A stretch of 16,728 nucleotides of DNA from CAIUVD01 sp044338255 (GCA_044338255.1 JBIILZ010000088.1:1-16728); one strand, 5' to 3'; shown: positions 10,194 to 16,280, counted from the first letter of the stretch. Notes: generated from the sequence alone by a model not told the origin. Numbers and translations are program-made.

Positions 10194-10210
10194 TGGCACC
10201 GATCATGCCA
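10194..10210. promoter_or_regulatory. TGGCA-N7-TGCCA dyad at the ndvB start
   Basis: This is a perfect inverted repeat 10 bases before the preferred ndvB start. On the ndvB strand it reads TGGCATGATCGGTGCCA and its right arm runs into the AGGAG ribosome binding site. In RNA the arms extend to a seven-base-pair stem, CUUGGCA/UGCCAGG with one G-U pair, which would cover part of the binding site. It has sigma-54 -24/-12 spacing (GG-N10-GC). A start point 12 bases after it would fall at the ATG, so an operator or translational control hairpin fits better than a promoter here. Confidence 0.5.
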
Positions 10211-10433
10211 AGCCTCCGCGAGAGCGCGAAAATGCGCGATAAGCTCCGCTTCATCGCCCACGCGCAGGGTGCGTGGCCGGCATCCGCCCTGCAATGTGCA
10301 TGGCGTAAGGCGAGTTCCTGATGCCTGCGCATGACGTCGCAGGCAGCGGATGTGCGATTTTTTCAGGAATGTCCTGCAAGAGCATGGTTGGCTCGCCATG
10401 TGCATGACGGAGCGCACAGGAGGCTCATCCATC

Positions 10434-10853
10434 ATGTCCTATACGATCTTCGCCGGTGTTCCCGCAACCGCTCTCACGCGCGTGCTCGCGGTCCTCTCCC
10501 AGTCGGGATACCAGAACGAGGAGATTTCCCTGTTGTCGCTGACCGCCGGCAAGTTGCCCGAGCCCGCACCGCTGACGTGGCAGGTGCAGGCCCGCGCAGT
10601 CTTCGCGCAAGGTCCACTCTGGGCGCATTTTTCACGGAATTTCGCGGCCACCCTGGGGCAGGGCCTGCAGACCTTCGCCGTTCCCGCCTATGCCATTCGT
10701 CTATGTGAGACGGTGCTTACTCGTGGGGGCGTGCTGCTCGTCGTGCATACCGACAATGGCTATGAGCCCGAGCTGATCATGGATCTGCTCGGCGAAGGCG
10801 GATGCCAGCGCATTGCCGTCGCTGCCGGCCCGACGGATCTCATCGCCGCCTGA
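10434..10853 (+). CDS. Short stress-protein paralogue (general-stress-17M-like, no zipper)
   Basis: The start at 10434 (MSYTIFAGVPATALTRVLA) has an AGGAGG ten bases upstream and gives 139 residues. An in-frame ATG at 10350 has no such signal. The N-terminal alpha/beta segment and the C-terminal segment (AYAIRLCETVLTRGGVLLVV, then a helix and GGCQRIAVA) line up with the two halves of the protein at 826-1386. The glycine-zipper middle is replaced by a shorter Gln/Phe/Ala-containing region. It is therefore probably a soluble or peripherally bound relative. It is divergent from ndvB and could share its control region. Function is unknown. Confidence 0.6.
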   Translation: MSYTIFAGVPATALTRVLAVLSQSGYQNEEISLLSLTAGKLPEPAPLTWQVQARAVFAQGPLWAHFSRNFAATLGQGLQTFAVPAYAIRLCETVLTRGGVLLVVHTDNGYEPELIMDLLGEGGCQRIAVAAGPTDLIAA

Positions 10854-11138
10854 ATGCTGGTCCGAGCACTGCGTATTAACAAACACGTTGACGTTCCACA
10901 TCAGCTGCCTGTAACCACGAATGCATTGTATCGCTGTTGGATCAACCAATGATCTCTATTATTGGAACGATGTAAGCAGATGTGAGGAGATTCCTCCATT
11001 CAGCAGTTGGTCTTCGTCGGGCATACCTCCGCCGGGTGTACCCCAAAAAGGCGCGATATCATCGATGAATCATGCAGCGTGGTCGGTCTTGGCTTCCTTC
11101 GACTCCGGCCTGCCGTGGGTTGGTGCCGAGGCTCATCG

Positions 11139-12158
11139 ATGACCGGGCCGCACAAATTGCTTGGTGCTTTTCCGCGCTGGCTGGGGTATGTGCTGCTGCT
11201 GATCGGCGCCAGCATGCTCGTCGTGGTGCTGCTGGTACTGCCGACGAGACGTCCGCCGGAACTTGGGGTGGTCTACCTGCATCTCACTCCCCAACCGGTG
11301 GTGGCGGCTTTCTATCAGGCGTTGCGCCGCGGCTATTTCGCCGATGTCGGTCTCGACGTGCGCGTGGCCATGCATGCCACCGGTTTGCAGGCGGTCGAGG
11401 CCATGATCACGCGTAATGACGATTATGCGGTGTGCGCTGATACGCCCTTCGTGCGCGCCTATTCCCAGCGCCAGCCGTTGAGCGCCCTCGCCTGCTTCGG
11501 TCAGGCGGCGAATTCGATCCACTTCATCGGCCGCCGCGATCAGGGCATCAACACCGACTTCAAGAGCCTGATCGGCCATCGCCTGGGCGTGGCTCGCGGG
11601 ACCAACGCCGAGTACGTCTTCTACAGCAGCTGTCTGCTCTATGACCTGCCCAATGAGCAGGTGACCTTGATCGATCTTGCGCCCGAGGACATGGTGTCGG
11701 CGCTGATCGACGGCCGCGTCGATGCCCTGGCCCTGTGGGATTCGCTGATGGTCGCGACCGGCGAGGGCCTCGGTCCGCTGGCGGTCGAGATCCCCGTCGA
11801 TGACATCTATCGCGCCATGTGGGTGCTGGTGGTGCATGATGCGCACCGCGATCCGCGCAAGGAGCGGGCGCTGCTTACCGCCCTGCTGCGCGCCACCGCC
11901 GATCTCAGCCGCGAACCGCAGCGTTGGCTGCCGGCCCTCGCTGCCGATATCGGGATCTCACCTCCTGCCCTCCTAAGCATGGTGCCGACGACCACCTATC
12001 GCGTCACCCTTGACCAGTCCCTGCTGCTCAACCTCGAAGCCCAGCGGCGCTGGTTGGCGGTCGGCGGGCGCGAGGTCTTCGATGGCCTGTCGCCTTTGCC
12101 GTTGTTCCAGGTCGAGCCGAGCGCGGTGACCATCGTCCATCCGGACCTCGGCCCATGA
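11139..12158 (+). CDS. Membrane-anchored NMT1/SsuA-like substrate-binding protein
   Basis: The start at 11139 has GAGG eight bases upstream and gives 339 residues; an in-frame ATG at 11007 adds an implausible leader. Residues about 14-34 form one hydrophobic segment without a lipobox Cys, so the protein is probably tethered facing the periplasm. The rest follows the NMT1/THI5-like periplasmic binding fold: FYQALRRGYFADVGLDVRV near the front, then IGHRLGVARGTNAEYVF, then PEDMVSALIDGRVDALALWD. Family members bind small molecules such as taurine, sulfonates, nitrate or pyrimidine precursors; the ligand here cannot be told. It overlaps the kinase gene by ATGA and no ABC permease or ATPase gene is adjacent, so I infer that it presents a ligand to the kinase. 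Confidence 0.8.
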   Translation: MTGPHKLLGAFPRWLGYVLLLIGASMLVVVLLVLPTRRPPELGVVYLHLTPQPVVAAFYQALRRGYFADVGLDVRVAMHATGLQAVEAMITRNDDYAVCADTPFVRAYSQRQPLSALACFGQAANSIHFIGRRDQGINTDFKSLIGHRLGVARGTNAEYVFYSSCLLYDLPNEQVTLIDLAPEDMVSALIDGRVDALALWDSLMVATGEGLGPLAVEIPVDDIYRAMWVLVVHDAHRDPRKERALLTALLRATADLSREPQRWLPALAADIGISPPALLSMVPTTTYRVTLDQSLLLNLEAQRRWLAVGGREVFDGLSPLPLFQVEPSAVTIVHPDLGP

Positions 12159-13642
12159 GCATCCGCTGGCGGATCATGGCTCTGGGGCTCGTAGGGGCGT
12201 CGGTGATGGTCCTGGCCTTGCTCCAGTTCTATCGCCTGTCGGCAAACAACGCGCGGCTGGCCACCGAGGGCGCGCGCGCCGAGCGCATTCATCTCGCCGT
12301 CCAGCGCATCGATCTGCTGGCCTATGAGTACCTGCTCTATGGCGAGCCCCGTGCTCACCGTCAGCTCGCCCTGCAATGCGCCGAGCTGCGCCTGCTTGCC
12401 GGCAAGTATGCGTCGGCCGCGAGTCCCTCGGAGCAGGCCATCGCCCGCGAACTGGTCCGTACCGAGGCGCTGCTGACGGCGATCGACGCCGTACGTCTGG
12501 CGAGCGAAGAGGGTAGCCGGCAGATGCCGGTGCGTGCGCGCTTTCTCGCCGAGCAGCTGATCATCGCCTCGCATGAGATGTCCGGCCACGCCCGCGACTG
12601 GCAGGCGCGCATGGTCCAGGCCCGCGACGGCCTGATGTGCGAAGCCACGATCTCGGGGATCATCGCCACCAGCGCCATGCTCCTGCTGCTGACGGTCGGA
12701 GCGCTGCTGCTGCTGCGCACCATCCTGCGACCGGTGGAGCGTCTGCGCGTGGCGGTGGCGGCGGTCGCCGGTGGTGACCTCAGCCAGCGCCTGCCGCCGG
12801 GCGGGGGCGACGAGCTCGGCGCGCTCATCGATGGCTTCACGCACATGACCATCGCCCTCGAGCTCGCCGCCCGCGAGCGCGAGCGGGCCTTGGCCATCGA
12901 AGCCCGCAGCGCCATGCTCGAACGCGTCAACCGTGATCTTGAACACTTCGCAGCCCTGGCTTCGCACGACCTTCAGGCTCCACTGCGCAGCATCAGCAAC
13001 TTCACCGAGATCCTCCAGCATCGCCTGGGGTCGCAGCTCGACGACCGTTCGGCGGGGCATCTGCAGCGCATCATTGAGGCCGCCGGACGCATGCGGGCCC
13101 TGATCGAGGGTCTGCTGCGCTTCTCGCGGGCGGGCAGCGCCGATCTCGAACGCGACACCGACCTGTGCAGCCGCAGTGCCCTCGATCAGGCTTTGGAGAA
13201 CCTCAGCCAGCCCTTAATCGAAAGCGCCGCCAAGGTCGATATCGAGGATCTCCCGACGGTGCGCAGCGATGGCATCCAATTGATCCAGATCTTCCAAAAC
13301 CTCATCGCCAACGCGATCGCCTACCGCGAACCCAGCCGGCCTTTGCGTATCCGCATCTGGAGCCGGGTGGGGCCGGCAGGCTACTTTACCTTCGCCGTCA
13401 GCGACAATGGACCAGGCGTCGCCAGCGAGCAGCAGGAGCGCATCTTCGGCATGTTCCAGCGCGCGCACCCTAGCGACATCGACGGTTCGGGGATCGGCCT
13501 GGCGCTATGCCGCAAGATCGTCCAGAGCCGTGGCGGGATCATCTGGGTCGAGTCGCAGCCGAGTGAGGGGGCGACCTTTCTGTTCAGCATGCCGGCCGCC
13601 GGTACCCCTCCGCCGAGCCGGCGTCTGCGCCCCGCCGAATAA
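12155..13642 (+). CDS. HAMP-domain sensor histidine kinase
   Basis: The 495-residue product has membrane helices at about 7-27 and 167-190, enclosing a mostly helical periplasmic domain of about 140 residues. A HAMP domain follows at about 190-243 and a coiled linker to about 262. The HisKA domain carries the phospho-acceptor His271 in SHDLQAPLR. The ATPase domain shows the N box around N382-N386, the G1 box SDNGPGV (416-422) and the G2 box GSGIGLALC (444-452). The HisKA/ATPase pair resembles phytochrome-type kinases that often signal to stand-alone receivers. All catalytic motifs are present. It is translationally coupled to the binding-protein gene upstream. No intact response regulator is found in this window. 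Confidence 0.92.
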   Translation: MSIRWRIMALGLVGASVMVLALLQFYRLSANNARLATEGARAERIHLAVQRIDLLAYEYLLYGEPRAHRQLALQCAELRLLAGKYASAASPSEQAIARELVRTEALLTAIDAVRLASEEGSRQMPVRARFLAEQLIIASHEMSGHARDWQARMVQARDGLMCEATISGIIATSAMLLLLTVGALLLLRTILRPVERLRVAVAAVAGGDLSQRLPPGGGDELGALIDGFTHMTIALELAARERERALAIEARSAMLERVNRDLEHFAALASHDLQAPLRSISNFTEILQHRLGSQLDDRSAGHLQRIIEAAGRMRALIEGLLRFSRAGSADLERDTDLCSRSALDQALENLSQPLIESAAKVDIEDLPTVRSDGIQLIQIFQNLIANAIAYREPSRPLRIRIWSRVGPAGYFTFAVSDNGPGVASEQQERIFGMFQRAHPSDIDGSGIGLALCRKIVQSRGGIIWVESQPSEGATFLFSMPAAGTPPPSRRLRPAE

Positions 13643-13648
13643 GCCCGT

Positions 13649-13674
13649 GCCGCCCGTGCAGGCTGCACGGCGGC
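13649..13674 (+). terminator. Hairpin after the histidine kinase gene
   Basis: GCCGCCCGTGCA (13649-13660) pairs with TGCACGGCGGC (13664-13674) around a three-base GGC loop, with one bulged C. It starts seven bases after the kinase stop codon. No T run follows, so it is terminator-like in position and stability but not a canonical intrinsic terminator. Confidence 0.5.
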
Positions 13675-13797
13675 GGCCCTGGCGGTCATCGAATCGGCAC
13701 CGCCACGGTCGTGACGATGCGCAGAAACATCGGCGATCGTTGATGATGATCGTGGATTCTGAGATAAATCAGACGTTTTCATGTGCCTGCGGCAAAT

Positions 13798-13814
13798 TGG
13801 CACAAAGCTTGCCA
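13798..13814 (+). promoter_or_regulatory. Candidate sigma-54 promoter / TGGCA-N7-TGCCA dyad
   Basis: The plus strand reads TGGCAC-AAAGC-TTGC-CA, a full match to the -24 (TGGCAC) and -12 (TTGC) elements of sigma-54 promoters with correct spacing. It is also a perfect TGGCA-N7-TGCCA dyad. Transcription would start near 13824, about 60 bases before the DUF883-like gene at 13885. A small inverted repeat, TCTGA-N6-TCAGA (13758-13773), lies about 25 bases upstream and could be an activator site. Without binding data it could equally be an operator. Confidence 0.5.
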
Positions 13815-13884
13815 GGGTTTCTATGTCATTCCTCCTGTCCCCGCGATGAGCGACGCTCCAAATCCCTTTGCTTCAGGAGTCATC

Positions 13885-14403
13885 ATGCCCAGTCCCCGTA
13901 CTTCCAAAGAATCTTCGACCAGCGGTGAAGCGGAGAAGAGCCGTTCTTCCGACTCCGACAAGGGTTCCTCGATGGAATTCATCAGCCAGGTGGTGGCCTC
14001 TGGCCTGACCAACAGCTTCGAGTCGATGAAGGAGAAGGTCGCCTCGACGATCAAGGAAAACGGCGAACAGTACCTCGAGGATGCCCTCGAAAAAATGAAA
14101 CAGTCGGCCAGCAAGCTCGCCGAGTGGAGCAAGGAGAACCCGGTGAAGACCGCCGTCGCGGTTGCCGCCGTGCTCGCGGTCACGGCCTTCCTGCTCTCCA
14201 CCACCAAGGGCGGCAAGAGCGGTGGCAGCGGTTCATCGAGCTCGTCAGATGAGGAATCCTCCGATGACCACTCCTCGGAGCGTCAATCCGCGGGGTCGTC
14301 GTCCGGAGCCTCGAAAGGCCAGTCCAAGGACAAGTCCAAGGACAAGTCCAAGGACAAGTCCAAGGACAAGTCCAACGACAAGAGCGTGCGCGCTTCGCGC
14401 TGA
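13885..14403 (+). CDS. DUF883/ElaB-like single-span membrane protein with KDKS repeat tail
   Basis: The start at 13885 is chosen for its AGGAG five bases upstream; an ATG at 13846 in the same frame has none. The 172-residue product begins with a Ser/Glu/Lys-rich region. A long amphipathic helix follows at about 30-87 (FESMKEKVASTIKENGEQY and on). One membrane span, preceded by KENPVKTAVAV, lies near residues 88-105. The C-terminal part is Ser/Gly-rich and then highly charged, with KDKS repeats. The helix-NPxK-membrane plan resembles the DUF883 (ElaB/YqjD) family, which in E. coli anchors ribosomes at the inner membrane. There the span is at the extreme C-terminus, so the long charged tail here is unusual. 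The DUF3185 gene follows 48 bases downstream. Confidence 0.65.
   Translation: MPSPRTSKESSTSGEAEKSRSSDSDKGSSMEFISQVVASGLTNSFESMKEKVASTIKENGEQYLEDALEKMKQSASKLAEWSKENPVKTAVAVAAVLAVTAFLLSTTKGGKSGGSGSSSSSDEESSDDHSSERQSAGSSSGASKGQSKDKSKDKSKDKSKDKSNDKSVRASR
14321..14380. repeat. Five tandem 12-bp repeats encoding KDKS
   Basis: The unit AGTCCAAGGACA occurs five times head to tail (14321, 14333, 14345, 14357, 14369), the last with one changed base. Twelve bases is a multiple of three, so gain or loss changes tail length but not the frame. Near-identical DNA units suggest recent slippage expansion. Confidence 0.9.
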
Positions 14404-14451
14404 CTCTGTTTTCTGCCTGCCACGTCTTCATCTCTGCTCAGGAAAAAACCC

Positions 14452-14652
14452 ATGAACAAACCACTCTCATTCGCCCTCTTCGCCATCGGCATCGTGCTGC
14501 TGGGCCTCGCCTTCTTCGCCGGTGACAGCGTCAGTTCGGAATTCAGCAAGCTCTTCAAGGGTACGCCGGATAATCGCACCATCGTCTTGGGCATTCTCGG
14601 CCTCTTGGCCCTGATCGCGGGTGGCATGAGCCTGTCGCGCCGTCGGGCCTAG
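14452..14652 (+). CDS. Small two-span membrane protein, DUF3185 family
   Basis: The 66-residue product has hydrophobic segments at about 5-23 and 44-60, separated by a polar loop (SVSSEFSKLFKGTPDNRT), and ends in SRRRA. This matches the length and pattern of DUF3185 proteins, small inner-membrane proteins of unknown role often found beside stress genes. AGGA lies about ten bases before the start. It follows the KDKS-tail gene by 48 bases and is probably in its operon. Its TAG stop codon overlaps the first bases of the palindromic element that follows. Confidence 0.8.
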   Translation: MNKPLSFALFAIGIVLLGLAFFAGDSVSSEFSKLFKGTPDNRTIVLGILGLLALIAGGMSLSRRRA

Positions 14653-14838
14653 GAGCCTGTCGGAGATAGGCCAGCAAGGCTGACTCGGTCTCGTACGGCA
14701 TCTCCGGCGTTGGCAAAACGGTCAGATAGCTCCCGCTATCCGCCCGTCTTGCCGCCTTGGATCTGCCGCACGATACCTTCGCCATCCTCGTTGGCCTATC
14801 TCCGTCAGACTCCTAGCAACCTATCTCCGACAGGCTCC
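14651..14838. mobile_element. MITE-like palindromic element with a third terminal copy
   Basis: The end sequence GGAGCCTGTCGGAGATAGG (14652-14670) recurs inverted as a perfect 19-mer at 14820-14838, and in inverted form with 18 of 20 matches at 14795-14814. Between 14651 and 14814 the two halves mirror each other over almost the full arm length, around an exact centre at 14732/14733 (GATAG-CTCCCG-CTATC), with several mismatches and about one indel. It encodes no convincing protein. Terminal repeats plus a palindromic body suit a non-autonomous element or the remains of two facing insertion-sequence ends; I do not recognise the family. As RNA it would form a very long hairpin and could end transcription from either side. 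Confidence 0.7.
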
Positions 14839-14898
14839 CAGGAGCGAGCCGCATTCATGCTGCGCCTCGTCGACCTCATCAAGTTCAGATTCACATGT

Positions 14899-14963
14899 AC
14901 CACCACACGGCCAGCTCCAGGCCGCGCTACTGGGCGCGGCTGCGGATCTGGTCGTGTGGTGGT
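14899..14963. repeat. Nested long hairpin before the dps 3' end
   Basis: The outer arms 14899-14914 (ACCACCACACGGCCAG) and 14948-14963 match at 15 of 16 positions. Inside, GCCGCGC (14921-14927) pairs perfectly with GCGCGGC (14934-14940) around a six-base loop. It lies between two convergent transcription units and could be a two-way transcription barrier or a repetitive extragenic palindrome. No T run follows on either strand. The bases at 14839-14898 and 14964-15001 show nothing else. Confidence 0.7.
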
Positions 14964-15001
14964 TGATGTCGCGTCTGTGAGGGCCGCGGTGCTTAAGAGA
15001 C

Positions 15002-15451
15002 TTAGCTAGCCGTGGCTTCGAGCATCCAGGCGGTCTTTTCGTGTTCTTCGATGCGCGCAACGAGCAGATCGGAGGTTGCTGAATCGCCGGATTTTTCCGC
15101 TTCATCCGAGGCCTTTTGGCAGTTCTTGGCGATCCGGCGATGATCTTCACTGAGCGTCTTCGCAAGCTGCACGCCATCCGTGCCGGGGATCGCGGATTTG
15201 AGCTGGGCGCCTTCGAGCAGCTCCTGCATGCCACGGGGAGCGGGGTGGCGCAGCGCGCGCAGCCGTTCGGCAAGGATGTCGGCACCCTCGAGCAGTTGCG
15301 CATACTGCGTCTCGAAGGCGATATGCAGGCCGTTAAAGGACGGGCCAGTGACGTTCCAGTGCGCGGCATGGGTCTTGATCGCCAGTACATAGGTATCGCA
15401 CAGCAGGGCATGGAGGGCGTGCGTGTCGGTGGTGGATTTGGTCTGGTTCAT
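15002..15451 (-). CDS. dps: Dps-type DNA-protecting ferritin
   Basis: The 149-residue product carries the Dps ferroxidase pattern: KTHAAHWNVTGPSF with the two His near residues 28-31, then LHIAFETQY, then EGADILAERL with the paired Asp and Glu. In known Dps proteins these residues come from two subunits and oxidise iron with hydrogen peroxide inside a 12-mer shell, protecting DNA in stress and stationary phase. A Lys-containing N-terminus (MNQTKSTTDTH) is short, so DNA binding through the tail is uncertain. No clear Shine-Dalgarno precedes the ATG. A candidate sigma-54-type site lies about 37 bases upstream. It is convergent with the DUF3185 gene and divergent from the DUF1328 gene. Confidence 0.93.
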   Translation of the reverse strand: MNQTKSTTDTHALHALLCDTYVLAIKTHAAHWNVTGPSFNGLHIAFETQYAQLLEGADILAERLRALRHPAPRGMQELLEGAQLKSAIPGTDGVQLAKTLSEDHRRIAKNCQKASDEAEKSGDSATSDLLVARIEEHEKTAWMLEATAS

Positions 15452-15486
15452 GGGATGGTCCGCAGGTAAGGGTGATGGTCATGTAT

Positions 15487-15503
15487 TGGCAGGAATCGTG
15501 CCA
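15487..15503 (-). promoter_or_regulatory. Candidate sigma-54 promoter / TGGCA-N7-TGCCA dyad upstream of dps
   Basis: On the dps strand it reads TGGCACG-ATTC-CTGC-CA. This fits the sigma-54 -24 element fully and the -12 element with one mismatch (CTGC for TTGC), at the right spacing. It is also a perfect dyad, extended to TTGGCA-N7-TGCCAA (15486-15504). Transcription would begin near 15477, about 25 bases before the dps ATG. Confidence 0.5.
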
Positions 15504-15636
15504 ATTTTCGTGTGGGCGATTTGATGAGCGCAATCTCTCACCGCCTGGAGTCATGTTCGAGGTTTGTTCACTGCGCAAGCTCGTCGAAAGTACGTGCGCC
15601 TTCCTCTAAGCGCTCTATCCACCCTGCGTCTTGCAA

Positions 15637-15649
15637 GGTTCTGAGAACC
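15637..15649. promoter_or_regulatory. Perfect inverted repeat GGTTC-TGA-GAACC
   Basis: This 13-base palindrome lies in the 386-base gap between dps and the DUF1328 gene. It resembles an operator half-site pair, but I cannot assign a regulator. The rest of this gap holds the dps promoter candidate, the 11-bp repeats and no coding sequence I can support. Confidence 0.35.
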
Positions 15650-15779
15650 CGACCCTGCTAGGGGCAAGGCTCTGCCTCAACCACACCGCACCAAGCTCAT
15701 CATTGATTGGCATGCATCACGCTGCGATGACTCGTGGAATTCACCCGCTCTCACGATCAGGCTCGTGCCCAGGTCCAAC

Positions 15780-15823
15780 TCACATTCAATTCACGTTCAA
15801 CTCACGTTCAACTCACGTTCAAC
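15780..15823. repeat. 11-bp tandem repeats before the DUF1328 gene
   Basis: TCACGTTCAAC occurs three times without a mismatch (15791, 15802, 15813). A fourth, imperfect copy (TCACATTCAAT) sits at 15780. The period is about one DNA turn and the array ends four bases before the AAGGA ribosome binding site, so a phased protein-binding array or a leader RNA element is possible. Confidence 0.85.
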
Positions 15824-15837
15824 TCAAGGATAATACC

Positions 15838-16011
15838 ATGATCTACTGGTCCGCCTCTTTCTTCATCATCGCCATCATCGCCGCCATGTTCGGCTTCGGT
15901 GGCATCTCCGAAGGAGCCACTTCGATTGCGAAGATTCTGTTCTTCCTTTTCCTGGTCCTGTTCGTCCTGTCGTTGATCACCGGACTCTTTCGTCGAGGAC
16001 CTGGCGTCTAA
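15838..16011 (+). CDS. Small two-span membrane protein, DUF1328 (YtjA) family
   Basis: The 57-residue product reads MIYWSASFFIIAIIAAMFGF followed by GG, an ISEGATSIAKI loop and a second hydrophobic stretch ending in TGLFRRGPGV. Length, the GFGGI turn and the two helices match DUF1328/YtjA proteins, small inner-membrane proteins of unknown function often induced with stress genes. The ATG at 15838 has AAGGA seven bases upstream; the frame is open back to 15631 but that extension has no ribosome binding site and no domain. A clear terminator follows the gene. Confidence 0.85.
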   Translation: MIYWSASFFIIAIIAAMFGFGGISEGATSIAKILFFLFLVLFVLSLITGLFRRGPGV

Positions 16012-16022
16012 CCGTCAGCAGT

Positions 16023-16074
16023 CGTCACGTTGAGTCGTCACGTTGAGACGTCGCGTTGAGACGTCACGTAGAGA
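16023..16074. repeat. 13-bp tandem repeats after the DUF1328 gene
   Basis: Four units of CGTCACGTTGAGA lie head to tail (16023, 16036, 16049, 16062), each with zero or one change from this consensus. They contain TCACGTT, the same heptamer as the 11-bp repeats before the gene. The last unit overlaps the left foot of the terminator by two bases. Confidence 0.85.
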
Positions 16075-16108
16075 GCCCAGGGGATAGTGCCCTGGGCTCC
16101 TTCATTTT
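16073..16108 (+). terminator. Rho-independent terminator of the DUF1328 gene
   Basis: GAGCCCAGGG (16073-16082) pairs perfectly with CCCTGGGCTC (16090-16099) around a seven-base loop. The T-rich stretch CTTCATTTT follows. Confidence 0.8.
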
Positions 16109-16181
16109 GGTCGCAGGCCGACCAGAAAATACATTGGAAGGTTTCCAGCCGCACGTCGAGACAGTGATCATCGCAGGGTGA

Positions 16182-16280
16182 CGGATCGGATTTTTTCTTG
16201 TGGTCAACGATGATCCGCTGCTGCTCACCTCGCTTACCGAAGTCCTCAACAGGGATGGCCATAGAGTGGTCACCGAACGT
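16182..16280 (+). pseudogene. Remnant of a response-regulator receiver domain
   Basis: The frame through 16200 reads FFLVVNDDPLLLTSLTEVL and then NRDGHRVVTE, the classic first strand, acidic pair, first helix and second strand of a CheY-like receiver. The usual D-D pair is N-D-D here. There is no start codon with a ribosome binding site, a stop lies at 16179-16181, and after about residue 30 the frame no longer resembles a receiver. The phospho-acceptor Asp region is missing. I read it as the leftover 5' part of a deleted regulator gene. Confidence 0.5.

Noticed and set aside
1572..10300. The 11-mer TGCACATTGCA occurs in opposite orientation near both ends of the ndvB gene.
   Set aside because: Many 11-base matches are expected by chance among all positions of a window this long, and no longer flanking repeat or element boundary is seen.
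10184..10435. N-terminal extension of the cyclic-glucan synthase by 84 residues.
   Set aside because: The ATG at 10183 has a strong ribosome binding site and gives the family length; the extension has no such signal and would cover the divergent promoter region. A GTG start at 10261 remains a minor alternative.
10888..10916. TTGACG followed by TGTAAC as a sigma-70 promoter for the binding-protein gene.
   Set aside because: The -10 match is poor and the distance to the start is long; support is too weak to list as a feature.
10921..11142. 73-codon plus-strand frame before the binding-protein gene.
   Set aside because: It has no ribosome binding site or recognisable domain and overlaps the likely promoter and start region of the binding-protein gene.
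14555..15009. Frames on both strands across the palindromic element, both containing similar LAYLRQ-P segments.
   Set aside because: The similarity follows from the DNA being an inverted repeat. Neither frame has a recognisable domain, although a decayed transposase end cannot be ruled out.
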